DNA of 64,000 nt from DASTSN01 sp035549175 (GCA_035549175.1 DASZRL010000065.1:20723-84722), one strand, 5' to 3'; counted from the stretch's first letter, positions 28,021 to 36,945 are shown. Notes: generated by a model from the letters alone, not told the origin. Numbers and translations: made by a program.

Positions 28021-28632
28021 TCAGGAAGTAATCCAGGTGAGTAATACCTGTACCAGCCCGATCAAAAAGCCCAGCACCCCGCCAATGATTTCCACGAAGC
28101 GGAATTCCTTCGCCATAATCTGGTAAAGGATCTCTTCCAGCTTGTCGGAGGAAAAGGCGGCAACTTTGGCAGTAACAATCTGTTCGAGATCCAGTTCACT
28201 GCGCAGGGATTCCGCGTATTTTTTCATTACCAGGGGAAACAGGCCGGCAAGCTCCTGCATGAAGACCCCTTTCAGGGTATGGATGGTTTTGTCCCCGATG
28301 AACATGCTGAGAAAAGGCATCTGCTCACCCAGTTTGACACGCAGGAAGGCGTCGACATGCTCTTCGATCATGGGAAGTATCCTTTCCAGGTTTTCCGGGC
28401 GGGTCATTTTCTGCTCAATTTCCCCGAAGGAGAGTAGTTCCGAGCTGACCAGCCTTCCCAGTTTTTCGGCAAACTGCTTTTGCCGTTTGGGGAAGATGCC
28501 CTGCAGGGTAAAACCCAGCATCCGCCTGGGTTCCCGCGGATGAAACAGCATTTTGACTGCGATCCAGTTGGTCACCCAGCCGATGAAGGCAGAAATAACC
28601 GGAATCAGAAGTAGCCACCAATTCATAGGCAT
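28021..28632 (-). CDS. DUF445 family membrane protein
   Basis: The 203-residue protein matches the DUF445 (YheB-like) pattern. An N-terminal membrane helix with GWVTNWIAVKMLFHP is followed by a helical central region and a C-terminal membrane helix (FVEIIGGVLGFLIGLVQVLL). The function of DUF445 is unknown. The start is taken at ATG 28632 (MPMNWW; 28626 is also possible). The open frame upstream runs into the tRNA-His gene and is not real. The start codon lies about 5 nt after the T-tract of the tRNA terminator, which leaves little room for a promoter, so expression may depend on readthrough. Confidence 0.85.
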   Translation of the reverse strand: MPMNWWLLLIPVISAFIGWVTNWIAVKMLFHPREPRRMLGFTLQGIFPKRQKQFAEKLGRLVSSELLSFGEIEQKMTRPENLERILPMIEEHVDAFLRVKLGEQMPFLSMFIGDKTIHTLKGVFMQELAGLFPLVMKKYAESLRSELDLEQIVTAKVAAFSSDKLEEILYQIMAKEFRFVEIIGGVLGFLIGLVQVLLTWITS

Positions 28633-28636
28633 GTAG

Positions 28637-28669
28637 TAAAAAAAGAATCCCCGGCCTGCAAGTCGGGGA
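28637..28669 (-). terminator. Terminator of tRNA-His
   Basis: On the minus strand TCCCCG (28669-28664) pairs with CGGGGA (28653-28648) and is followed by TTCTTTTTTT. It lies just after the tRNA and just before the DUF445 start codon. Confidence 0.7.
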
Positions 28670-28676
28670 GGGGTTG

Positions 28677-28751
28677 GGTGGCTGATGGGATTCGAACCCA
28701 CGACCCTCAGAACCACAATCTGATGCTCTAACCAACTGAGCTACAGCCACC
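28677..28751 (-). tRNA. tRNA-His (anticodon GTG)
   Basis: The reverse complement folds into a cloverleaf with acceptor stem GTGGCTG/CAGCCAC, D-arm AGTTGGTTA and anticodon stem TCAGA/TCTGA around loop TTGTGGT. The extra G at position -1 (28751) faces discriminator C73 (28677), the hallmark of tRNA-His. CCA is not encoded. Confidence 0.97.
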
Positions 28752-28764
28752 GTGTTTGGGGCTG

Positions 28765-28794
28765 CAAAAATATGGAAATTGGCCTTTTGGCAAA
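28765..28794 (-). promoter_or_regulatory. Promoter of tRNA-His (-33 TTTG, -7 TATTTTTG)
   Basis: On the minus strand TTTG (28794-28791) and TATTTTTG (28772-28765) are separated by 18 bp, matching the Bacteroidota promoter architecture. The last -7 base is 13 nt before the tRNA 5' end, as for tRNA-Lys. Confidence 0.8.
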
Positions 28795-28883
28795 AATTTT
28801 ATCCTGCTATCCATCCTGCCCTGCCACCCGTCAAAAAGGTCTGTTAAAAGCCCCGCCAAGTACGAAATGCCCCGTTTTTACGT

Positions 28884-28891
28884 TATTTTTG
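28884..28891 (+). promoter_or_regulatory. -7 element of the C-terminal processing protease gene
   Basis: TATTTTTG is an exact TAnnTTTG match, 35 nt before the chosen ATG at 28927. It argues against starts upstream of it. No TTTG was found at the expected -33 spacing. Confidence 0.5.
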
Positions 28892-28926
28892 GGACTATGC
28901 TTCAAGCAATTAAATACATGACGAAC

Positions 28927-31080
28927 ATGAAAAGACTCCCCATTCTCGTGATGATGCTGGTTGCCGTGGTGTTTCTTGCTTTCCAGACAATGGGAACCGG
29001 TAAATCCAATCCACCTTCCAAATATGAAAAGATCCTGCAATCTGTATCCGCCCTCCTGACCCAGGGACATTTCAGCCCCAAGGAAATCAATGATGCCTTT
29101 TCCAAAAAGATTTTCGCCAAATACTTCACCCAGCTGGACGCCAATAAAAACATATTCCTGCAGAGTGACATTGACAGTCTTCGGAAATACGAAACCCGCA
29201 TCGACGATGAACTGAAGGGGGCGCCCGTTGAATTCTTCCTGGCCGCTGGCAGAATCTTTGACCGTCGGGCCCAGGAATCAGCCGCCATCTGCCAGGATAT
29301 TCTGTCCAGGCCGTTTGATTTTACGGTAGACGAAACCGTGGTGACCGACCCGGATAAACTGGATTTTCCCAAAACCGACGCGGCACGCCGGGAAATGTGG
29401 AGAAAGAAACTGAAGCTCATGACCCTGGAACGCTATAGTGACCTGCTGGATATGCGGGATAAGAACAAAGGCCGTGAAGGCTTTGTGGTCAAGACCAACG
29501 AACAACTGGAAAAGGAAGCACGGGAAAAGGTCCTGCTGGCAATGAACCGTATTTTCGACCATTATAGGTATAAATTCGACGATGACGATAAATTTGACGT
29601 GTTCGTCAATACAATCACCCAATCGATGGATCCCTATACCGAGTTTTTCCCGCCGGTTGAAAAAAGATATTTTGACGAGCAGATGAGCGGCAGCTTCTAC
29701 GGGATTGGCGCGTCCCTGCTCTACGATGAAACGAAGGGCAGCATCAAAATCAACAGCCTGGTTACGGGTAGCCCCGCCTGGAAGTCAGGGGATGTCGAGG
29801 TGGGTGATATTATCGTGAGCGTGGCCCAGGGAAAATCCGCCCCGGTGGACCTCACCGGTTATATGGTGGAAGATGCCGTTAAACTGATCCGGGGCGAGAA
29901 AGGCACCGAAGTGCGACTGACCCTGCGGAAGGGGAATGGGTCCCTCAAAACCGTTTCCCTGATACGGGATAAGATCGTGCAGGAAGAGACCTTTGCCCGC
30001 AGCGCCATAATAAAAAACGGCAATGAAAAAATCGGATATATCTACCTTCCTGAGTTTTACGCCGATTTTGAACATGCTAACGGCTCTCGCTGTTCGGTCG
30101 ATGTGGCCAAGGAAGTAACCAAACTGAAAGAGCAGAAAGTAGATGGCATTGTCATTGACCTGCGCAATAACGGGGGCGGTTCCCTCTATGACGTGGTGCA
30201 GATGGCCGGGCTGTTCATTGAAGACGGTCCGATCGTACAGGTGAAGGACCGGTATGGCAATCCAAGCATCCTGAAGGACAAGGACCGTTCGGTTCTTTAT
30301 GACGGCCCGCTGGCTGTCATGGTCAATGAATTCAGCGCCTCGGCCTCCGAGATCTTTGCAGCTGCCATCCAGGATTATCACCGCGGGGTTATCATCGGTT
30401 CCACCTCCACCTATGGCAAGGGTACCGTACAGCGCAATATCGGCCTGGACCCGGAGAACGGGTTTTCGGAATCCAACTCCGACCTGGGTACGGTCAAACT
30501 CACCCTGCAGAAATTCTACCGGATTAACGGGGGCTCCACCCAACTGAAGGGCGTCGCTTCCGATGTGGTGCTTCCGGATAACCTGGAATACCTCAAGGTC
30601 AGAGAGAGGGATAACGAGGAAGCCCTTCCCTGGGATGAGATTACCAAGGCAGCCTATACGCCGTGGAATTCAGGTTATGACCTGAAAAACATTGAAGCCA
30701 TAAGCCGCGACCGGGTTAAAAACGACGTGGCCTTCCAGACCATCCAGCAGAATACGCAGTGGCTGGCTTCCCAGAATGATAAGGAATATTCCCTGCAGCT
30801 GGATAAATACCGCAAGGAACAGGCCCAGATTGCCGCAACAGTTAAACAGAACGAGACCCTGATGAAGCTGACCACGCCCATGGCTGTATCCTACCTTCCC
30901 CAGGATCAGAACCGTTTTGACAATGATAAGGACAAACAAACCCGGTTCAATCAATGGCTGAAGAACCTGAGTACCGATATTTACCTGGACCAAGCCGTCA
31001 AAACCATGAATGACATGATCAGCCAGCGGAATATCGCCCTGGGGATCAGTAAACCGGCAGACCAGAAAAAGGCCTTCTAA
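28927..31080 (+). CDS. Carboxy-terminal processing protease (Tsp/Prc, S41A)
   Basis: This tail-specific protease degrades or trims periplasmic proteins from their C-terminus. The chosen ATG gives a signal or anchor MKRLPILVMMLVAVVFLAFQ (ATG at 28918 is also possible; an earlier frame to 28756 overlaps the promoter). The order is an N-terminal helical TSP_NTD domain, a PDZ domain (GIGASLLYDETKG to VEVGDIIV), and the S41 core with YIYLPEFYADF, VIDLRNNGGGSL, the nucleophile region FSASASEIFAAA and the catalytic Lys in YGKGTVQ. A C-terminal DUF3340-like helical part follows. The Ser-Lys dyad is intact. A strong terminator follows. Confidence 0.95.
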   Translation: MKRLPILVMMLVAVVFLAFQTMGTGKSNPPSKYEKILQSVSALLTQGHFSPKEINDAFSKKIFAKYFTQLDANKNIFLQSDIDSLRKYETRIDDELKGAPVEFFLAAGRIFDRRAQESAAICQDILSRPFDFTVDETVVTDPDKLDFPKTDAARREMWRKKLKLMTLERYSDLLDMRDKNKGREGFVVKTNEQLEKEAREKVLLAMNRIFDHYRYKFDDDDKFDVFVNTITQSMDPYTEFFPPVEKRYFDEQMSGSFYGIGASLLYDETKGSIKINSLVTGSPAWKSGDVEVGDIIVSVAQGKSAPVDLTGYMVEDAVKLIRGEKGTEVRLTLRKGNGSLKTVSLIRDKIVQEETFARSAIIKNGNEKIGYIYLPEFYADFEHANGSRCSVDVAKEVTKLKEQKVDGIVIDLRNNGGGSLYDVVQMAGLFIEDGPIVQVKDRYGNPSILKDKDRSVLYDGPLAVMVNEFSASASEIFAAAIQDYHRGVIIGSTSTYGKGTVQRNIGLDPENGFSESNSDLGTVKLTLQKFYRINGGSTQLKGVASDVVLPDNLEYLKVRERDNEEALPWDEITKAAYTPWNSGYDLKNIEAISRDRVKNDVAFQTIQQNTQWLASQNDKEYSLQLDKYRKEQAQIAATVKQNETLMKLTTPMAVSYLPQDQNRFDNDKDKQTRFNQWLKNLSTDIYLDQAVKTMNDMISQRNIALGISKPADQKKAF

Positions 31081-31102
31081 CCAGAGCAGGCATCCTCCAG
31101 GC

Positions 31103-31139
31103 AAAAAAATGACCCCGGCATTACCGGGGTCATTTTTTT
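31103..31139. terminator. Bidirectional rho-independent terminator
   Basis: Ten-base-pair stem ATGACCCCGG (31109-31118) with CCGGGGTCAT (31124-31133), flanked by A7 and T7. It serves the protease gene on plus and the DinB gene on minus. Confidence 0.92.
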
Positions 31140-31191
31140 GGCACAGTACCGTGGGCAGGCCAGGCACCAATAAACGGGTCATACCCGACGT

Positions 31192-31701
31192 TCAGAGGTA
31201 ACGCTCTTCGATAATCCGCAGGTGATGTAGGGCATGTCCTATCAGCAGGAATCCGATTCCCAGGACATATACCGGCTGGTTGCTGGCGATCCCGGAGGCA
31301 TTGAGCTGCTCCTCCCCGAAGGAGCTGAACAGATACTGGGAGGAGGTCCGCACGGCCTGAAACTCGTTGACCAGATCCTCCCAGCGACGCCTGTCAGCCT
31401 GCGCATGGCGGGCAAATAGATTTTCGTCAAATCCAGGCAGGGGGGTAGTATCCATACGGGCAAAGCGAAGGGCCCGGTAGGCAAAGACACGTTCTGCATC
31501 GATTACATGCTGCAGGACCTCCCGGACCGTCCATTTTCCCGGTTCATACCGGTAATCATGCTTTGAGGCAGGAATCCGGGCAAGAAGCTGCATCATGTTC
31601 CCGGTTCCCTGGCGAAATGCCTCCATCAGATCGTCCTCGGGAACCTGGTTAACGTAATGGTGGAAGTAGGCGGGAATTCGTGTCAGGTCGGGTCTTGGCA
31701 T
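31192..31701 (-). CDS. DinB family protein
   Basis: This 169-residue protein has a four-helix DinB_2-type pattern with likely metal ligands His65 (REVLQHVIDAE) and His156/His160 (GHALHHL). The WTVREVLQHVIDAERVFAYR helix is the family hallmark. It converges with the protease gene and shares its terminator. It is not closely similar to the DinB protein at 1625-2173 beyond the fold. Substrate unknown. Confidence 0.9.
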   Translation of the reverse strand: MPRPDLTRIPAYFHHYVNQVPEDDLMEAFRQGTGNMMQLLARIPASKHDYRYEPGKWTVREVLQHVIDAERVFAYRALRFARMDTTPLPGFDENLFARHAQADRRRWEDLVNEFQAVRTSSQYLFSSFGEEQLNASGIASNQPVYVLGIGFLLIGHALHHLRIIEERYL

Positions 31702-31744
31702 GCGGTATAATTTTCGTGAAGATCGGAAAAGGAACCCATTGCGA

Positions 31745-31769
31745 TAAAAAAATCCCGCCGAAGCGGGAT
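31745..31769 (-). terminator. Rho-independent terminator of the subtilase gene
   Basis: Stem ATCCCGC (31752-31758) with GCGGGAT (31763-31769), loop CGAA; a T-tract follows on the minus strand. It lies 12 nt past the subtilase stop. Confidence 0.88.
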
Positions 31770-31781
31770 GCGTATTGCGGT

Positions 31782-33482
31782 TCAGTCCGTAACCTTTTTG
31801 CGGATGGTCGACCGGGTCTTCAGCGGCTTGACCTTCTTTTCCGTACGGTCGCCCTTGAGGGTGGACGCCAGCTTGACGGCCTCATATGCGTTGACGATTC
31901 CCCCCGAAACACACAAATCCGAGAGATTCACCGACTGGTCGGTCCCGGGATTCGTTACCTTAAGGTCCGTTTTGGTGCAGGATTTTTCAATCACGAATTT
32001 GACCTGCTCAGCAGTCAGGTTCGGAAAATACTCCAGGATAAGGGCTGCCAGTCCGGCCACCACCGGGGACGCCATGCTGGTTCCCTGGGCGTTACCGTAG
32101 GTATTGCCCCCGGGTATGGTGGAATAAATCTTCACCCCCGGCGCGAATACATCCACCATTTTTTTCCCGTAGTTGGAGAAACTGGCCACCAGGCCTCCGG
32201 CCTTGGGATCCCCGCTGGCACCCACCGTGATCCAGTTGGTGGCCTGCTGCCCGTTATCCCGGAATACCGGGTTGGGGAAGTTGTCGGTGGAATCATTGTT
32301 CTGGTGGTCGTTGCCGGCAGCGTGCACCAGCAGCACCCCTTTCTGTTCCGCGTAACGAACGGCATCATCGACCCAGGGTTTTTGCGGCGAAAATCCCTTG
32401 CCGAAACTCATATTGATTACCCGGGCCCCGTTATCCACCGCGTAGCGGATGGCCAGGGCGACGTCTTTATCATGTTCGTCCCCATCCGGCACCGCCCGGA
32501 TCATCATGATCCTCACGTTATCGGCAATTCCATTCATCCCCAGCCCGTTGGTACGGTCCGCAGCGATAATGCCGGACACGTGGGTTCCATGGAAGGGGGT
32601 ATTGGCCATCACGTCGCTGTTACCGTAGAAGCGGTCATTAATGTCATTGTAGTTATCCTTGACGATTTCTCCCCGGAAGTCTTCCGGGGCCTGCTTCTTG
32701 GCTTCCGCCTTGCGTTCTTCCCCGTGGATGAAATCCGCGATATCGTCGTACAGCCCTTTGCTGTCCTGGTCCATTTCCACCTGCAGCCCGTTGTAGAGGC
32801 GAAGGACTTTTTCCTTGGCCCGTTTTCCGTCCAGGTCAGGAGGAGTAAAATCCTGGACATCCTTGCCCGTGTAGGCGGTCTTGTTCATTTCCCTTTTCAG
32901 CACACTGTCGCCAGCCAGGGCATCATTATACGCCCTTTTGATCAGCATCAGGTTCAACTGGTCCTTGGGATCCATTTCCCCCAGGTCATCACCCGCCTTC
33001 TTCCACATCGCATACTGCGCTTTGGTCTGGGGGTCCATGCTGGAGGTATCAGACATATTTTCAAACCGGGCCTTGTAGGCATGATACACCCGGGCCGCTT
33101 CGTAGGAATCCTCCTTCACATTGCGTCCGTCCCGTCCACCCAGGAAGTTCCAACCATGGATATCGTCCACATACCCGTTGTTGTCGTCGTCAATGCCGTT
33201 GCCGGGAATTTCCCCCGGGTTGGTCCAGAGTATGGACTTGAGATCCTCATGGGTGGTATCGACGCCCGAATCGATCACCGCCACCACAACGGTTTTACTT
33301 TTTAAGTGGTTGGTTTTCAGAAAATCATAAGCCTTATCGAGACTAATGCCATAATAGCCGTCTTTTTGAAGGTCCATCAGGTGCCAACCTTTGGGTACGT
33401 CTTCCTTCTGCGCCCACACAGCCGTTCCAAGCAGGGCCGCTGCCACAGTAACCAGCCACTTTTTTCCAATTAGAGTGTACAT
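31782..33482 (-). CDS. S8 family subtilisin-like serine protease
   Basis: The 566-residue protein has a signal peptide (about residues 1-24, ending AVWAQ) and a complete catalytic triad: Asp71 in VIDSGVD, His298 in HGTHVSG and Ser469 in GTSMASP, with oxyanion Asn391 in AAGND. About 227 residues separate Asp and His, against about 32 in subtilisin, so a large charged insertion (roughly 105-295) sits between them. There is no long propeptide and no C-terminal sorting domain; the end is Lys/Thr-rich. Probably a periplasmic or secreted protease. It has its own terminator. Confidence 0.93.
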   Translation of the reverse strand: MYTLIGKKWLVTVAAALLGTAVWAQKEDVPKGWHLMDLQKDGYYGISLDKAYDFLKTNHLKSKTVVVAVIDSGVDTTHEDLKSILWTNPGEIPGNGIDDDNNGYVDDIHGWNFLGGRDGRNVKEDSYEAARVYHAYKARFENMSDTSSMDPQTKAQYAMWKKAGDDLGEMDPKDQLNLMLIKRAYNDALAGDSVLKREMNKTAYTGKDVQDFTPPDLDGKRAKEKVLRLYNGLQVEMDQDSKGLYDDIADFIHGEERKAEAKKQAPEDFRGEIVKDNYNDINDRFYGNSDVMANTPFHGTHVSGIIAADRTNGLGMNGIADNVRIMMIRAVPDGDEHDKDVALAIRYAVDNGARVINMSFGKGFSPQKPWVDDAVRYAEQKGVLLVHAAGNDHQNNDSTDNFPNPVFRDNGQQATNWITVGASGDPKAGGLVASFSNYGKKMVDVFAPGVKIYSTIPGGNTYGNAQGTSMASPVVAGLAALILEYFPNLTAEQVKFVIEKSCTKTDLKVTNPGTDQSVNLSDLCVSGGIVNAYEAVKLASTLKGDRTEKKVKPLKTRSTIRKKVTD

Positions 33483-33553
33483 TGTATTGAGATTTAGAAA
33501 GTAACAAATTTGCGAAACCTCTGAAATTTAGACCAACCATTCATACTTTTTAA

Positions 33554-33582
33554 GAAAACAGTCCCGGGAAACCCCGGGACTG
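33554..33582 (-). terminator. Rho-independent terminator of OmpA/TSP3 gene A
   Basis: Perfect 10-bp stem CAGTCCCGGG (33559-33568) with CCCGGGACTG (33573-33582), loop AAAC, followed by T-rich sequence on the minus strand. It lies 25 nt beyond the stop. Confidence 0.88.
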
Positions 33583-33607
33583 CCTGTAAATGGACGTAAG
33601 CAGTTGG

Positions 33608-35116
33608 TTATTGGTTGCTGAGCCTGAGTTCCACCCGGCGGTTCCTGGCCTGTTCGGCTTCAGTCTTTCCGGTCGTCAGGGGCCTGGTCGGGCCATATCC
33701 GATCGCTTTCAGGCGGGATGCGTCAATCCCCTTGCTTTCAAAATAGGCCCTCACATGGTCAGCACGATCCTGTGAAAGTTTCATATTGGCCTGGTAATCA
33801 CCATGATTGCTGGTATGCCCTTCAATGGTAAGCGTCAGGGAAGGATTCTGCTGCAGAATTTTCACCACCTCATCCAGCACCTGGTGGGTAGACGGCAGGA
33901 TAGTGGCCTTGGCAAACTCGAACTGGATACGCCGGGCCGCATAATTGACTTTTTCCACAATTTCCTTCTGGATGATGGGACAGCCGCCATTTTCAGGTGA
34001 ACCCTTGGTTTTAGGGCATTTGTCCTCCTCGTCATTGACGCCGTCGCCGTCCGAATCCGGGATGGGGCAGCCATTGTATTTCGGACTGCCGGCCACGGTG
34101 GGACACTTGTCCTCCTCGTCATTGATTCCGTCGCCATCGGTGTCCGGAATGGGGCAGCCGTTGTATTTGGCCAGCCCCTTTACGCCCGGACATTTGTCCA
34201 GTTCATCGTTAACTCCATCCCCGTCGGAGTCGGGAACCGGGCAACCATTGTATTTTGCCAGGCCGGCAACCGCCGGACACTTGTCGTCCTTGTCGGCAAT
34301 GCCATCTCCGTCCCGGTCCGGGCAACCATGGGTCAGCGCCGTGCCCGGCTGATCCGGGCATTGATCATCCTTGTCCGGTATGCCATCCTTGTCACGGTCC
34401 TTGGGTTTTTCTTCCAGTTTAACCGGTTTACCCAGGAAAACCCCCAGGGTTCCGCCAATCACCTGGTGATTGAAATGACCGTTATACTGGTCAGACTGGT
34501 AGAAATCGCCCAGTCCTCGGGAGTAATTGGCCGTCAGCAATACCCTTCCGAATTCTAGTCCGATCAGCCCGTTCACCCCGTAATCAAAGGTCTTATATTT
34601 CCCCGGCCCGTTACCCACGGAAAGGTTCGTGTTTTCGTAGCTGTTGAAGTCCCCGTTGGTATAAAACTTGTCGGAGGTCTCCTTGCCGTTAAAGAAGAAG
34701 GATGCATACGGGCCGGCTCCCAGTACCAGTTTGACCTTGGCGGCCAGGGGAAATTTGACCACGAGGTTGACCGGCACATCGATATAGTTGAGGTATTGGG
34801 TGGAATCAAACCGTTCCACCAGGGGATCGGGGATATTGGTGGACTGGGCGTATTTCCTGCCTTTGTTCGTGATCAGCACACCCGGCTGGAGAAAAAAACG
34901 GGATTTGGGTGAAAAAGGCAGTTCCGCCAGCAGCCCCCCGTGAAAGCCCGTGCGCGGGGTATAATAACCCTTGATGCTGTTCCAGTTGGGAAGATCGTTG
35001 GATTCCTGAACCGAGGAAGAATGCGCGCCGGCTACGAAGGCTACCCGGAACTGTCCAAGGCTGGACACATGGAAAGCAAGCAGGACAAGTGCGGAAAGAA
35101 TGCCTTTTTTTCTCAT
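33608..35116 (-). CDS. OmpA-family protein with beta-barrel and TSP3 repeats, paralogue A
   Basis: The 502-residue protein starts with a signal peptide (MRKKGILSALVLLAFHVSSLG). An eight-strand-type outer-membrane barrel follows (about 22-230), then five calcium-binding thrombospondin type 3 repeats (DxDxDGxxDxxDxCP, about 240-375) and a C-terminal OmpA domain. In the OmpA domain the peptidoglycan-contact motif reads EGHTS where EGHTD is expected, so the diaminopimelate-binding Asp is Ser; the partner Arg 15 residues on (LSQDRA) and RNRRVEL are kept. The open frame extends to 35194, but the signal peptide fixes the start at 35116. A tandem paralogue lies upstream. Confidence 0.92.
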   Translation of the reverse strand: MRKKGILSALVLLAFHVSSLGQFRVAFVAGAHSSSVQESNDLPNWNSIKGYYTPRTGFHGGLLAELPFSPKSRFFLQPGVLITNKGRKYAQSTNIPDPLVERFDSTQYLNYIDVPVNLVVKFPLAAKVKLVLGAGPYASFFFNGKETSDKFYTNGDFNSYENTNLSVGNGPGKYKTFDYGVNGLIGLEFGRVLLTANYSRGLGDFYQSDQYNGHFNHQVIGGTLGVFLGKPVKLEEKPKDRDKDGIPDKDDQCPDQPGTALTHGCPDRDGDGIADKDDKCPAVAGLAKYNGCPVPDSDGDGVNDELDKCPGVKGLAKYNGCPIPDTDGDGINDEEDKCPTVAGSPKYNGCPIPDSDGDGVNDEEDKCPKTKGSPENGGCPIIQKEIVEKVNYAARRIQFEFAKATILPSTHQVLDEVVKILQQNPSLTLTIEGHTSNHGDYQANMKLSQDRADHVRAYFESKGIDASRLKAIGYGPTRPLTTGKTEAEQARNRRVELRLSNQ

Positions 35117-35240
35117 CAGTTTTGGGTTGGGTATGTCTGGATAATGCCCTTGACCATCAGGGGATAAAGATGCTAAATATTTTACATAATACAAAAGCCG
35201 GGCCGCCGGGGTTACCGGCCAATTCGTTGACTGGCGTGTA

Positions 35241-36851
35241 TTACTGGTAGCCTAATACCAGCCGGATCCGGTCGCCAGCCGCGTTGCTTCGCCCGGGTAC
35301 TCCGGGCTGGGCCGGAGGAGTGGCTGACCCCATGCCGGTTGCCTTCAGGCGGGACCAGTCAATGCCCTGCAGGCCTACGTAAGCCATGATATTGTTGGCC
35401 CGTTCGACGGTCAGCTTCTGGATCGTGCTGCTGTCGCCCGCGGCCATGGTATAGCTTTCGATGGAAACAGTCAGGGTGGGGTGGGCTTTGAGGATACGCA
35501 CCAGGTCATCAAGGGCCCGGTACGCCGGAGCCGGTACGTCAGATTTCCGGTCGTTAAACTCGAGTCGCAGGGCTATGGCATCCACGCTGTCCACAAGGGA
35601 GCGGCGCAGGGTGGGACAACCCTGGTTTTCGGCTGTGCCGGGCGTATAGGGGCATTTGTCCAGTTCATCGTTTACCCCGTCCTTGTCAGAATCAGGTACC
35701 GGGCAGCCGGCATACTTGGCCAGCCCCGGTACGTCCGGACACTTGTCTTCCATGTCATTGACACCATCCTTGTCCCGGTCGCCTACCGGGCAGCCCTTGT
35801 TAATGGCCAGCCCCGCCGAATCCGGGCAGCGGTCATCAAAATCGCTTACCCCGTCGTGATCGCGGTCAGGAAAGGGACACCCGTCATAGATCGGAAGACC
35901 GGGCACATTGGGGCATTTGTCCTGGTCATCCGGCACCCCATCCCCATCGGAATCAGCCACCGGGCAACCCTGGTTGCGCACGCTCCCGGCCACTTCCGGG
36001 CATTTGTCCGTCTTGTCAGGGATACCGTCTCCGTCAGCGTCGGGACATCCATTGGTCAGGGCAGTGCCGGGTTCGGTGGGACAGCCGTCCGCCTGATCCG
36101 GAATCCCATCGTTATCCTGGTCCTTTAGGACCGGTTCGCGGTTACGGCCCAGGTACAGCCCGATGGTGCCCCCGATCACGCCGTTGCGAAAGGTGGCATC
36201 ATAGCCTACCGGCCGGTAAAAGCTGGTCAGCAGCCCCCGGTTGATATTGGCCGTAATGAAAAATTGTCCAAACTGCAGGCCTACCTGGCCGCTCAGGCCC
36301 AGGTCGATTCTACCGTACTGGCCGGGGCCCGAACCGTAAACTATTTTTCCGCTCTGGTGAACGGTTGTGCCATTGGAAAAAACCGTATCGGCCGTCTCGG
36401 TCCCGCCCAGCAGGTAGGCCAGGTAGGGGCCCAGGCCGAAAATGAACCGGGTCCGGTTCCTGTGCAGCGGATTACTGATATCGGCCTTGTACACGAATTG
36501 CATCGGCAGGGTGAGGTAATCGATAAACTGGGTGGATTTCAGGGAATAATCGATCCCGTAATACGTATCCCGCTGAAACTTTCTACCCTGGCCGGAGTAC
36601 ATCAGGGATGGCTGGAAAAACCAGGCACCCTGGGAGCCCATCGGGACATCCAGGACCAAGCCGCCGTGAAAGGAGGCCCTGGGCTTGTAAAAAGGACGGT
36701 ACTCACTGTTCCAGGCAGGTTTGGAGGTGTATTCATACACATAGGAACTGTGGAATCCGCCGGCCAGGGCCAGTTTTGCCTGGGCCATCAGGGGGCTGCG
36801 AAGGGTGGAAAGAACGACCAGAAAACAAAGCCGAAAGGTAAGGTTGCGCAT
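35241..36851 (-). CDS. OmpA-family protein with beta-barrel and TSP3 repeats, paralogue B
   Basis: This 536-residue protein has a signal peptide (MRNLTFRLCFLVVLSTLRSPLMAQ), an N-terminal barrel similar to paralogue A, and six TSP3 repeats. The C-terminal OmpA-like domain is more decayed than in A: the motif reads ESYTM in place of EGHTD, and the closing NRRVE is replaced by AGDRIRL; only the Arg of VERANN remains. The fold is probably kept but peptidoglycan binding is doubtful. The frame stays open to 37115, but that would overlap the aldehyde dehydrogenase gene and is rejected. 124 nt separate it from paralogue A. Confidence 0.9.
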   Translation of the reverse strand: MRNLTFRLCFLVVLSTLRSPLMAQAKLALAGGFHSSYVYEYTSKPAWNSEYRPFYKPRASFHGGLVLDVPMGSQGAWFFQPSLMYSGQGRKFQRDTYYGIDYSLKSTQFIDYLTLPMQFVYKADISNPLHRNRTRFIFGLGPYLAYLLGGTETADTVFSNGTTVHQSGKIVYGSGPGQYGRIDLGLSGQVGLQFGQFFITANINRGLLTSFYRPVGYDATFRNGVIGGTIGLYLGRNREPVLKDQDNDGIPDQADGCPTEPGTALTNGCPDADGDGIPDKTDKCPEVAGSVRNQGCPVADSDGDGVPDDQDKCPNVPGLPIYDGCPFPDRDHDGVSDFDDRCPDSAGLAINKGCPVGDRDKDGVNDMEDKCPDVPGLAKYAGCPVPDSDKDGVNDELDKCPYTPGTAENQGCPTLRRSLVDSVDAIALRLEFNDRKSDVPAPAYRALDDLVRILKAHPTLTVSIESYTMAAGDSSTIQKLTVERANNIMAYVGLQGIDWSRLKATGMGSATPPAQPGVPGRSNAAGDRIRLVLGYQ

Positions 36852-36945
36852 CAGGCTGCCTTTTTCAGGTATAATATCCGTAAAACGGACGAAAGTCTCA
36901 ATTATTTCTCCCCGCGACAAAACAATACCCGGTTTCCCGCGGAAA

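Noticed and set aside
28633..28750. Upstream extension of the DUF445 gene
   Set aside because: The extension lies in the terminator and tRNA-His gene.
31680..33305. Plus-strand open frame of 541 codons opposite the subtilase
   Set aside because: Antisense to a gene with an intact catalytic triad; sequence has no domain and is His/Gly/Val-rich in the way shadow frames are.
33975..36125. Repetitive DNA that might be read as a repeat array
   Set aside because: The periodicity is coding: it reflects thrombospondin type 3 repeats (DxDxDGxxDxxDxCP) within two OmpA-family proteins, not a CRISPR or satellite.
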